The notes below the pieces were generated by a model, which saw only the letters and a program-made list of their open reading frames with translations, made no database searches and was not told where the DNA came from. A program made the position numbers and the translations under genes. 64,000 nt of DNA from Nymphaea colorata (taxonomy: Eukaryota; Streptophyta; Magnoliopsida; Nymphaeales; Nymphaeaceae): assembly GCF_008831285.2 (NCBI RefSeq), contig NC_045138.2, positions 43,145,115 through 43,209,114 of the forward strand. Reading direction: 5' to 3'. Below are positions 1 to 10,700 of this stretch, piece after piece (position 1 is the first letter of the stretch; every line of letters starts with the position of its first letter).

Positions 1-1450
1 GTCTCCAGGACATGGAACCATAAGGTTTTACTGCGAGGCTATGTGCAATTGCATGTTTGTTGCTATCTTTCATAATTTCCAGCTCATGATCACTACTAAG
101 GCTACCTGCTCAAAGTTCATGTACAATGTTTGGGCTGTATAATGCACCCATGAGAAGCCTTTGACTTGTTTGGTCCATTAACAATAACAAAGATGATGCA
201 ATGACACACTAACTGGCTAAGTTCTAGGCATGCTACTGTTAGACAAGAACCCTATTGCAAATATTGTCTTCTCTTACATAAGTAGTCTGGTGCCTCAAAA
301 TAGGGACAGTGCCAAAACCATGTGTTGAGCCTAGGATCACTCCTCATCGACCTCACTCGACATTCAATGACCCTCTTCCTTTGGCAAAGAATGAGTTTCC
401 ATTGATAGATCAAGGTATAAGAACTGCTATGATTTGATTGACCTTTGACCGCACAATTGGTGTGCCTCCATCTATCGGCGTGAGAGGAGCCGGTCAAAAT
501 CACAATCGGTTATACCGGCACACTTCATCAGCACCAGTCTGGTCTGCAATCACCTAAAACTAGGTCATGCAACTGTAAGGTTTTTCTGCATGAGGATGTA
601 CGGGATTGCATGTCGGTTGCTTTCATTCACATTTTTTGTCTCATGATCACTAGTATGACCACCTGTTCAAGTTTTGTGTATACCGTTTGGATGGTATATT
701 ACATGCACGATGAGCCATTGACTTGTTTGGTCCATCAGAAATAACAGCAAGGCTGCAATGACACACTAACCAGCTGTGTTCTAGGCAAGCCACTATGGGA
801 CAAGAACCCTAGTCTACAAGCATCATCTTATCTTATGTAAATAGTCTAGTGCCTCAAATTAGGAAAGGGTGCCAGAAAACAATGTCGAACCCGAGATCAC
901 TCATCAAAATCAATCAATCACTCTATCACCCTCCTCATCCGCCAAACAACACATTTTCACTAGTAAATCAAGATATAAGATGTGCTACCATTTGATCGAC
1001 TTTTGACCGCATAATTGGTGTCCCTTCATTTGTTTGTTTGAGGAGCGGGCCCACCAAATCATGATAATTCATACCATCATGCTTCATTAGTGCTAGTCGA
1101 ACTTGCAACCCCTAACCAGGTCTTCAGGATCGCTCCTTATCAGCCTCACCTGGTCACTCAATCACCCTCCTAATCTGCCAAACAATGCATTTCAATTCAC
1201 AAATCATGGTATAGGACCTATGACCATTTGACCAACCTTCGACTGCACAATTGGCATCCCTCCATCTCTCAGCATGAGGTGCACGCCGATATAATCCCAA
1301 TCGGTCATAGAGTTGCACTTCATCGGCTCCCGTTAGACTCAAAATCACCCCTAATCAGGTCTCTGGGACATGCAACTGTAAGGTTTTGTTGTATGAGGTT
1401 GTGCACATCACACTTATTTTATGTCATACTTTCCATTTCAAGTTCACATG
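1..1450. repeat. tandem satellite-like array, ~555-bp unit
   Basis: Successive copies begin near 1, 561, 1117 and 1357. Shared landmarks recur in order: a start like GGTCTCxGGACATGcAACtGTAAGG, then ACTTGTTTGGTCCAT, AATGACACACTAAC, GACAAGAACCCTA, TTTGACCGCACAATTGG and CATCGGC. Copies 1 and 2 are near full length. Copy 3 lacks roughly 320 bp, jumping from its start straight to the equivalent of position ~333 in copy 1. Copy 4 fades out near 1450. The array probably continues beyond the left edge. Minus-strand open frames at 252-503 and 1154-1348 are the same part of the unit and are not independent genes. No transposon ends were seen. Confidence 0.85.
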
Positions 1451-3505
1451 TACGTCTGATTGCTTTGGCATTTAATGCATGAAGCTGAAGCAACAGTCAT
1501 TATTTAGAAATGGGGCTCTATTGTACGTCGGCAAAGTACGTTCACATATGCTTTGTTTGCAAATTGTTGACTGCATATTTACAAAATCACTCTTGTTCTC
1601 CCACGGATCACCATCAGAATGGCAAGGTGGGATAGTTGTAAATGTCAAGACGTTGCATTTTATGCCATTTATAATTAATGACATAGAGAATGTTCAATAA
1701 AGTTCATCTCCATTGTGGACAAATGAGGTTGGTTCTCTTGCTGGTTCGATGGTGAAGCTGACTGCCATTAATTTGAAACAGAAAGGGTTTGATCAGAGTT
1801 TGCTAAGGTATCAGATTCAACAATTTGAAGATGAGCCAAACTCCAACAAATGGATCAGTAATTTTGTATGCACTCTCATAAATATTCGTCCTCAACTACT
1901 TCTAGGACCACTTGGTCCACTCGTTTATTTGATCTTAAAACTTCTTATAGGTTGCACACGAAATAATAGAGTGGATGCAGCAATCATCAGAGAATTATAT
2001 ACGTTGTGTACTCAATCCATTTGTCGTGGTATGTAGCTTGTGATTTTGTCTGTTATTCACATATATATCGTCTATTATTGTACTGTACAGAGTGCAGTTT
2101 ATGAGTTTACGTTCAGCTCTGGTTTATCGAGGGCTAAAAGGATGATTCCCCACAGTCCAAACCTATTCATGACATGTGAAGTTGTTTGTGGTCATGTGGT
2201 TGATCAACATTACAATTAAACTTCGTATGGATTCACCGTAACACCATTTTACTTTATTTTATGTAGATCATCCTCCCTACCTTGTGAGAATAGTGCATCC
2301 ATTTGGTACTCTATGTGCTCAATGTTCCAAATACTGTTATCTTGTACTATAATTCAATGAACATTCACGAAAGTGTACACGTAGATTTATTGCACATCAG
2401 GGGATTCTTTTGGTGGTGGTGGGGGGGGGGGGGGGGGGGGGTGGTGAGATCCTGGCTATTTTATTATAGAACTGAAGCTCCACAACAAAACAACTGCTAT
2501 GATTTCGGTATGTTCATCCTCAAGTACGTTGAGGCAAGCTACAGTGGTAGGGAGACGAGATTTGATTGTGTAAGCATTTTAATTAAGGTACTAGTTAACA
2601 AGAACGTTCTTGAAATGGAGTGTTGTCTCCTGGTAGGACGATGTAATTCGAAAGCAGATATGTTTGGATATTGTGGTGTACGTAAAATCAAAGGCAGACA
2701 ATAAGCAGCTGGAAGTGGGAATGTATATAAAGAAGGGATCAAAGGGCAAACGTGAGAAAAAGTGGATATTTTTATGAGCGGAATTAATGATACTCAATGC
2801 GATATAAAGTGCAATTGTTTGTGTGTTTTCATTGTCAAGTAGAAGATGGCACACTCTAAGGATAGAGGTAATAGAATTCATCTACAAGCATGTGGCAATT
2901 AGCAGACAAGTAGGTTCTCAAAAACTCTAGCATAAGAAAAGTTATCTTCCAAAGATCTATAGAATATATGAGATAACAACAGGAACAATAACAACAATAT
3001 ATATTGAAAGTTTTAAGCCAGACATCTCAGGGTTAGTGCTGGTAAAAATTTATAAAAATTTGAAAAAATGATGGAAGGGTAAAAAGCAATATAGGAGAAA
3101 TTATGTGCATGTAAATGAGGGAATAATCATGGATAGCTACATGGAAACTCAAAGCTCAAAATAAGATTATGCAATCAACAACAACCATTAGCCTTTTTTC
3201 AACTTCATAAGTGAAAAAATAAATTGAAGAAAAAAAATCAGTCGGCCAGTTTATGTGGAAAAAGTAAACTGCAGTAACAATCGAATGTTTGTTGCCGGAT
3301 CAGAGAGAGAAATCGTCATGGAAAAAGAGGCTTTGTTGCCGGAGAGAGTTCTACCGAGCTATTGATGGCAGCCATTGATGATGGTGTCCATCATCGATGT
3401 CCATTATCGATAGTAGGCAGGCTATTGGGGTTGGAGGGAAGGAGCACGAGTCGGAGATGGGGAGAGGGAGGGTTGGAGGGGAAGGAGAGAAAAAAGTGGA
3501 GGAAG

Positions 3506-3508
<3 letters not shown>
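1451..3508. other. intergenic, no recognised gene
   Basis: Only short open frames occur; the longest are plus-strand frames at 1713-2036 (107 codons) and 2303-2704 (133 codons). Neither resembles a family I recognise, and the second runs through a 21-bp G homopolymer at 2421-2441, so it is unlikely to be coding. Confidence 0.5.
2421..2441 (+). repeat. poly-G homopolymer (21 G)
   Basis: An uninterrupted G run follows (TGG)n. Its length is likely unstable, and it could be mis-sized in the assembly. Confidence 0.9.

Positions 3509-3538
<30 letters not shown>
3509..3538. repeat. (AG)n microsatellite
   Basis: About 15 AG units lie inside a longer purine-rich tract (3420-3540). The open frames across it encode Arg/Glu or Ser/Leu repeats and are not genes. 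Confidence 0.95.
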
Positions 3539-3539
<1 letters not shown>

Positions 3540-3541
<2 letters not shown>

Positions 3542-6073
3542 ATACAATGAAAAACCTTGAAGAACTCCATATTTGCAAAGAGCTTTTCAACATTTTATTA
3601 GATTCCAACAAAACCAGAAATCAGTTCAAAGTAAAGATGAAAAGTAAGAAAAATCTTATTAAATCGAAAGAAATTGTGGATGGGTAACTTCGATCCAACC
3701 ATCTTCTTGTCTCCCTCGGTGTGCTTCTTCACGCTCGGCTGGGAATCATGGCGCTGTTCATCAGATGGCACTATCCAGTGGAGAGGGTTCCGACTTCCGA
3801 GACGGACAAGGAAAGAAGGGGAGAGAAAGGAATAGGGGAGAGAAAGGGAGGAGAGGTAGAGGAAAGGGGGAAGTGGGATGCGCGGGAGGGTATTTCCGCT
3901 TTCAAAAATGTTTTTTAATTTTTTTAATGGCATAACAAAAGCAACGATTTCCCACCATCCATCTTTATTCTTTGATTCGTCTGATACGTCGGAAGGGACA
4001 AGACGTCCCTTCTGCGAACCCGTTCCAAAATAAAACAATTGTTGTTGTGCCTTTCTATAAGACTTGGTTTCTATAGATATTATTGTAAAAGTCTTCAAAG
4101 TTTTTTCTAATTAATGAACAGGGCCATCATAGCATTTGATGCTTCATAGCAATGGAAATTGTTTGATGAAGATAAATATGAGGAAGCTCTTGACGTACTT
4201 GTAGTGGGAAAGGCAAGCTTCTTTCTCTAGCACCAACTGAAAGCTTTTTTGTTTTTTTAAACAAAATTTAATATACCATTACATCTAATTGGCTGGTTCC
4301 GTTTAGTTGGCTGCTCCAAGAGTCTTCTTGGAATTTCCTCTACCATCTTCTTCTTTGGAAGCTCTCTTTTTAAAGGGAGTTGCTTCATTATTTTATTGCA
4401 TTAGAACTGTACTAACTGGTTGTTTTTCTTTAACTGTTTTTTTCCTGTTTACCTCTTTGTTAATGTATGAGCAAGTTAAGAACCTTATAATGACAACCTA
4501 TGCCTCTTTTCCAGCACAGCATGCAAGTATACTCCTATAAGGTTTTCCTCTTGTAATTCATCTTATATTATATATATGCGTGTTCTGCAAGCCAATAGTG
4601 CAGGAAATTTCACAGTTATTGATTTTCTTATTTAAGATGAGGCATGGTTGTGATTGAGGAAGCTATAAGGCTCTTCTATAAGTAGGTCAGTTACTTCTGC
4701 ATTATGTTGACCTAATTAATTTTTTTGTAAGTGATGGTGTAAAACTTCTGTGGACTAGAATTTGTTCTGTTTTGTTTCTTCCACTATTCATTTGCTGCTC
4801 TTTGTGTAGCACTAGCCTTGTATTGGACTTGAATAAAAAATGCCATATTTGCATATTGTAATTGAGGAATTGTTGGAAAGTTTGAAGGGAAAGAGAAGGA
4901 AGCCAGGAATTCAGCAGAAAAAACTAGCAGCTGTCTTCCTTTCTCTCTTGCACTCTGTAAAGTAAAGCAACTGAATGTGACCAAAGAATGGTTTTCTGTG
5001 CAGGTTGTTCTTTGGGCACTCTAATAGTTTTAGTCCTTTCACTTGAAAGGAAATGACAAATATAAATGGGAGGACTGGGAACCTACTTTTGAAATTAGCC
5101 TGTCTGGTGGTCATTTTGGGACCAAGGTCTGCATTGACACCTAGAATGTTCGATTTATTATTATTTTTTTCTGTTCTTTGATGGTTAAACGTTTGTTATT
5201 TTTATATTATTTTTCCTTTTTTCTTTGTTATTATGTGCGGTTCTATTGAGATTTTGGCAGAGAAATTGGTTTCTGCCCTTTATTCGTTGATTTTCCATGG
5301 TAGATTACTATATTGTTTTTCTTTATTTTTGAACTTCCGTTTATGTTCCGCAGTTCGTCTCTAGGACGTTATGAACTTCAATGCGTGAAAACAAAAGAAG
5401 AAACTGCACTATCAAAAATTACTGCATAAAAAATTATGACCTAACCCGGCTGAGTTGCCAAGTCAACTCGCTAGCCCAGTGACCCCATTGTCACACGATC
5501 TGATTCTGGTTCCTGTTTGCAAAACTATGCCGTGAAGGGCAACGACAGCTACTGCTAGCGACTAAAACATAGATCGTTTCCAATAAGGTTATTGACAACG
5601 GCTGCCAATGCATGTTTCTTGTAGCGCTCACAAGTAAAGTTTATCTTGAGAAGTCTTGATCCAGGGCCGTTTGCATGGAGAGCCATCACTATATAGGAGA
5701 ATAAGGAAGGTGGTTCGTAGATAGGGAAGGACGACAAATGGTTCAAAAGATAGATTGAAAGAGCTATTACTATTTAGAAGAGAACTAAAAGAAAGACCCT
5801 ACCCATGCAGAAGACAACTGTAGAATTATGAGGACATTATCAACAAATTTGGTGGTATGAGACATTTATTGGACAAGCGAAGCGTTACTTGGAATTCATT
5901 TTCACATTTTTCCTTGTTGCTTTTAGCTAATTCATCTTCGTGATATTTTCACATAAAATAGCCAACACTAAAACTCAAAAGAACAAGAGCGTCTTATCAG
6001 TACTTGGTCTCATCTGTTCTTGCAGTTAAGATCATTTACAGATCCTTCTTATTCTTGTCGCACCATCATGATG
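3540..6073. other. intergenic, no recognised gene
   Basis: AT-rich DNA with only short, composition-driven frames. The stretch 4150-4230 could encode an acidic peptide (QWKLFDEDKYEEALDVLVVG), which may be an exon relic, but nothing adjacent supports it. I assign no function. Confidence 0.4.
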
Positions 6074-6658
6074 TTATGGCTTGGAGTGAATGTTCCATTT
6101 CCCAAAAGATTTAAGGTTGGATGGCAAGAGGGCGTGTGGGAGTGGGTGACCAATCTGCACAGGGCCTGTCTGCCACGTGTAGCTTACGGACGCGAAGTTG
6201 CCGGCCGGAAGGTTGACGACTGCATAGATAACGAACTCCCTCCCCGACAGTTCGCCGGACAGCTTCGAGTAGGTCGCCAAGTTCTCGGCGGCTAACTTTG
6301 GCTTCATGTCGTTGACGCTGGTGCTGTATACGGTTATGTTGCCGGAGTGAACGAAGCCGAGCAAGGCCTGAGTGCCGATCATGCCGTGGCCGGTGGGGTT
6401 GATTCCCCAGGCCACCCAACCTCCCGGCGATCCTGGGGTAGCTCGATAGGCGATGCTGGCGGAGTGGGTAGCGGAGGAGTAGGTCCAGTGCAGGTAGGCA
6501 TTCAGGGATAGGAGGTCGGTACAGGCGTCGAAGGTCTTATTGCTTGGGAAGTTGTAGGACTTGCAGGTGCTCAGAGCAGAGCAGCAGCTTGGGAGGACTA
6601 CTGCTGCCGTCTGGAAGACAAGAAAGAGGACGAGCATTTGGCTGGTGAACCTAGGCAT
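6074..6658 (-). CDS. secreted DOMON-domain protein, AIR12-like or cytochrome b561-DOMON N-terminal half
   Basis: A 194-residue single-exon frame. Residues 1 to about 29 form a hydrophobic signal peptide. The rest is a DOMON domain with the plant signature GGWVAWGINPTGHGMIGTQA (79-98) and WQTGP (162-166). In the AIR12 family a Met and a His bind heme b outside the plasma membrane in apoplastic electron transfer; Met93 and His175 fall where these ligands are expected. Possible N-glycosylation sites are NKT (40) and NIT (107). The start is the first ATG before the signal peptide, directly downstream of a (CT/GA)n leader. The frame ends just after NLKSFGKWN, where relatives continue to a GPI-anchor tail (AIR12, about 250 residues) or a b561 membrane domain (about 400). 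This copy is therefore truncated, or its later exons were not recognised. It is locally GC-rich compared with its surroundings and is the best host gene in the window. Confidence 0.85.
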   Translation of the reverse strand: MPRFTSQMLVLFLVFQTAAVVLPSCCSALSTCKSYNFPSNKTFDACTDLLSLNAYLHWTYSSATHSASIAYRATPGSPGGWVAWGINPTGHGMIGTQALLGFVHSGNITVYSTSVNDMKPKLAAENLATYSKLSGELSGREFVIYAVVNLPAGNFASVSYTWQTGPVQIGHPLPHALLPSNLKSFGKWNIHSKP

Positions 6659-6665
6659 CAGGAAT

Positions 6666-6668
6666 CTG

Positions 6669-6704
<36 letters not shown>

Positions 6705-6705
6705 G
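6666..6705 (-). repeat. (CT)n / (GA)n tract in the presumed 5' leader of the DOMON gene
   Basis: The run is broken by single substitutions and lies within 50 bp upstream of the ATG at 6658. GA-rich leaders are common in plant genes, so it may affect expression, but its position is the only evidence. Confidence 0.75.
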
Positions 6706-6960
6706 ATTAGGTTGGCCTCACGGAAGTGATGGCGGTGCTGCTATTGAAAATTTATGCGTTTAAAGCGTCGAGGGATCCTTTCATGGGGTAAAAGGGTCCT
6801 CCCCAAGAAATTAAACAGAATAATAACGGATTAGGATTCACAAATTTCTTGCATTCAAAACGTTAAGCAAAAATGACTGCAACGTCCACAACACTGTAGC
6901 ACTTGGGCCCCCTCATGAAAAAACTATGGCTCGGCCCTGACAGCGATCCAGGCTTCCGTG
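6706..6960 (-). promoter_or_regulatory. presumed upstream region of the DOMON gene
   Basis: The DNA upstream of the GA leader contains a weak TATA-like stretch (minus strand CATAAATTTTC, near 6745-6765). The assignment rests on location only. Confidence 0.3.
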
Positions 6961-7490
6961 GGCGACTATAAGATAGATGACATTTAGAAACGTTCAAAGT
7001 GTGTCACTAAATGCTTTCTATGGGAAACATATCGACCATGCCACAGAATGTATGGACGGCGGTTGTATTCAGTTCAAAAGTTCTCAAACGCCACAAATCG
7101 AGACATTCTATGATGTTCAAGTGGTGCCATCGAAAAGTTTTCAGTGATGCCCGCGATATGTCCAGTAGACGCTTTTACTATCCTTCTTTAAACGCTATTA
7201 TTAGTGTCACTGAAGCTCCTTCAAAACGCCATTGTCGGATCATCGGTGACACTTGCTTAAAATGTCAATGTATAGCTTAGGGCCAGCTTCAAGTGTCGTT
7301 AAAGGCCATTCAGTAACATACATCCCATGCCATATCCTGCATTTGATGGCAGATGAGAACTGTTATTAACGATTTTCGATGGCACATATCTCTAGCCTTC
7401 ACAAATATTTTATGGCAATTTAAGAACACAACTAAAGACCTCTATGGTGAGCTAAAAATGCATGTCACTGGATATCTCTACTATCTGTCA
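6961..7490. repeat. short dispersed repeats resembling CACTA subterminal DNA
   Basis: Variants of GTGTCACTAAA / GGTGACACTT / AGTGTCGTTAAA recur in both orientations, mixed with AACGCCA and CGATGGCAC motifs. Such clusters flank the ends of CACTA transposons. No CACTA terminus or target duplication was found here, so this is tentative. The 89-codon frame at 7011-7280 is probably a by-product. Confidence 0.3.
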
Positions 7491-8687
7491 GGTTACTATT
7501 TCATAGAAAGTCAAAAACTGGAAAAATGACTTTTTTTGCTAATATAGAAAAACCATTTTCATTAAAATAAATTTTTTATACATCCCAATGGAACGCTTCA
7601 ACCCAATAAAAATTTCATTAAAATAAAATTTCTGATGATTGTGGACCACCAGATGGAAGGCTTCAACACACTTTAACAATAAATTTGACCCTATTATATC
7701 ATGATTACACACCATGAAACACAATCTCAAAACAGCTGCTGCCAAGTAATGCATATACAAGAATCTATCACTAAATAACACAAATTATACTCTTTAAAAA
7801 CATAACTTGCAAGACAGGGAAAAATCTCATACAACTACATAATCCTTTACTTTAGACTATTGGCAAGCACTTTCCCGGAAGGAGTCAGGATTTTAAAGCG
7901 TCTTCTCCAGCCACATCTCCTTTTGCAAGGGGGAGGAAGAAGAGGAGAAAGTAAACCCATAGTTTACAAAGACATAAAGCATAAACTAGTTTGCAAAGAA
8001 ATAAGCACAAATAATGTGCTTGGTCATCTATGTGTACATTGCATGACAAACAAAAACTAGATGACATAGACATGCAAAACTAATCAGCCATATACTTGCT
8101 CAGAGGGGAAATTGAATATAAATATGCAAGGACATCACAGATTCTATTTAAAAGGAAAATTTAGATGATATAGTAGGTCTTGCATAGGTCGTCAAACACC
8201 TGGTAAGGAAGATGACTTCCCAGCCATGAATGTGTTGCCTATTTATAAAGGTGACCGAGAGTACTTACACACTCTAACAAGAAGCTCCATGGAGTTCAAA
8301 GTAGTTGTACCTCTTGGTAGCATCAAAATTTAGTTGTTGAACTAAAGTTGAATCACGAAGCAACTATTTGTCGTAGGTTCACTGTTTGATGATGTACCTA
8401 CAAAGTATGCTTTATAATATTTCCCTTCAAGTGTCTTCAAGTCTAGAGGATAGTTGTAGGTGTATCATTTGCAACATAAGCAATTATTGATCAAAATACT
8501 AGTTTTATCAAAATAAAACAAGAGTTTAATTGTAAGATACTTAAAAATTGGTCAAGAGGCAGAGCAAGCAACCAATCAAGGGGCTGAATGAAAGAAAAGG
8601 AAATTTTCTTCTAGAAGCCAACCTTTTAGCCATAATCCCAATAACAGCCATTGGCTTTTTTGATAGTTTCCAAATTGAGGCCTTAAG

Positions 8688-8720
<33 letters not shown>

Positions 8721-10330
8721 TGGTAGGTACCTGGCCACTTGCATAAGGGATAAAAACCAAACCTCTTAAATTCATGTTGACAAGTGTTTTCAACAAAATA
8801 TGAACCTTCTAATGTGTTTATGAACACTAATTTAATATAAATCTTGCTTTAATTTGAGTCATTTTTGTAAAAAATTTGATCGTTATGCTACCAAATCTTT
8901 GATGTTATAAGGGCCGTTCATTTTTTTTACTATTAAAAAAACATAATTTAAGTAAGAAAACAACTAACTTCATATATATATTTCTCATCGAATCACTCTT
9001 AAGAACATATCTATAAGTATAAAAATATATATTTTTAATATTAATTCCAATAGGTCAGGTTTTGTCTATTACCCAAGTGGTCTAGTTTTTTTACCAACTT
9101 TCCAATATATATAAGTGTAACGTTTCATCAACCTCATTATAGTTTATGACCATGTTGCATATTAAGCTTATAAAGAATTGCATGTTTGTGAGGTTATAGT
9201 TATCATTTGGTGGCAGCAATTGGCAGCAACAACAGTAATAGTAGCACTTGTTGATGTAGAACAACTGCAATATGGGCAATTATGGTGGTAAATCCTTTGA
9301 CCTAAAAAGTTCTTGCAAACTGATTGGAAATGATAGCAAATTGAAAACAAGAATACTCATTGGTAACAGGAAGTTCCTGCAAATTATTCGAGCAAGTACC
9401 AATTTTATGCTGACTTTTCACATCAGAAGTTGCAGATTTTGATGCCCAAGGCATGTTGAGCTACATGTAAAGATTTTATAGATGCAAAGATGAGTGTCTT
9501 AATGCCTAAATGTAAAGAAAAAAGTTAATCAGCCGCCATCAATTAAAATTTTAAAGTTGGCTGCCATTATTATCTTTATTTAACAATTGCATAACAAAAT
9601 TTATTCCAACTTATACATATGCTACTATTGGCAAGTTGCTATTTGCTCACGTTAATGCTGAAGTGTTCATACTGTTATAGAAAGAGGCACAACTCATGCG
9701 GCTAGGCCATTCGTAACAAATAAAAAGATAAGTTGATTGTTACTATGCTCCTCAAAGCAGTATGAAAGTTAATACTTGCTGACAGTTACCTCTCTAATTT
9801 TAACTCAAATCACATAAAGCATGTATCATATGAGAATTGCACCATCTCATTGTGATCTTCCAAGAGTTCAATGCCCATTGTTCATCTCCCCTTCAAGAGT
9901 TCAATAACGAAATGCTCATCACTGGCCATAAAAAGGACAAATCTACCAAATATAAGAAAGATTTTCTATTTATTTGATTCATTCAAAGTGTTAGATAAAA
10001 CTCAACCTCAATCAAGTACTAGACAATGCGATCAATATTCAATCCTATAGCTTTCATTGATCTTTCTAATTCAAGCTATCCAAGTTCAGGTTTAAACACA
10101 TATGCATATTTACCTTATCACCAATCTCGTCAATCAAATAAGGTGTACTATGATTCACACTTTTGAAGGACCAAGACATACACAAACTTTTGTCCCATCT
10201 TTAGGGGAAATGAAGAAATATTGGGAGAGTAAACACATGATAAAAAAAGTTCATTAAGTTGCTAAAAAGACTGTACATTTATTTTGTCCCTCTATTAGCA
10301 AAGTTATGGCCACTATTCATGAGTTTTACC
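7491..10330. other. AT-rich intergenic DNA
   Basis: No recognisable gene. It contains an imperfect ~58-bp direct duplication around 7556-7670 and an (AT)n tract. Confidence 0.5.
8688..8715. repeat. (AT)n microsatellite
   Basis: About 14 uninterrupted TA units. The Tyr/Ile runs in overlapping frames come from this tract. Confidence 0.95.
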
Positions 10331-10437
10331 GAAATGGTGACCTATGTACATGTGGTTGGTGATTATGAAGCTTAGTTCAAGAAATGGTGACCTATGCACA
10401 TGTGATTACCAAAATGGTGACCTATGTACATGTGGTT
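10331..10437 (+). repeat. three copies of a ~25-bp direct repeat
   Basis: AAATGGTGACCTATGYACATGTGRTT occurs at about 10331, 10381 and 10411. Spacing is 50 then 30 bp, so it is a broken minisatellite. The weak frame at 10344-10589 repeats a GDLCTC motif only because of it. Confidence 0.85.
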
Positions 10438-10612
10438 GTTCAAGAAACAGAACAAAAAAGCAAGCCCGAGACACCCTTGCATTTCCCTGCGTCGGCTTCC
10501 TCTTTCCTCACCTGTCCTCTTGCTCTCTTCCCCTACCGGTGCTGAGGAAGCTATCGCTGATTTCCGGCCTGCAGGAGGATGGAGCATAGGATCAAAATGG
10601 TAAGCCCTCTTG

Positions 10613-10632
10613 CGTCTCTCTCTCTCTCTCGG

Positions 10633-10674
<42 letters not shown>

Positions 10675-10700
10675 CACACACACACATACACACACACACT
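10613..10700. repeat. compound microsatellite (CT)n-(TA)n-(CA)n
   Basis: Three dinucleotide tracts run into one another: CT (10613-10630), TA (about 10638-10667) and CA (about 10668-10700, with one interruption). Confidence 0.95.

Noticed and set aside
1713-2036. 107-codon frame as a host gene
   Set aside because: No recognised domain, no neighbouring exons and codon use like its AT-rich surroundings.
3598-4098. 166-codon minus-strand frame
   Set aside because: Crosses purine-rich low-complexity DNA and shows no recognisable motif or homologous block.
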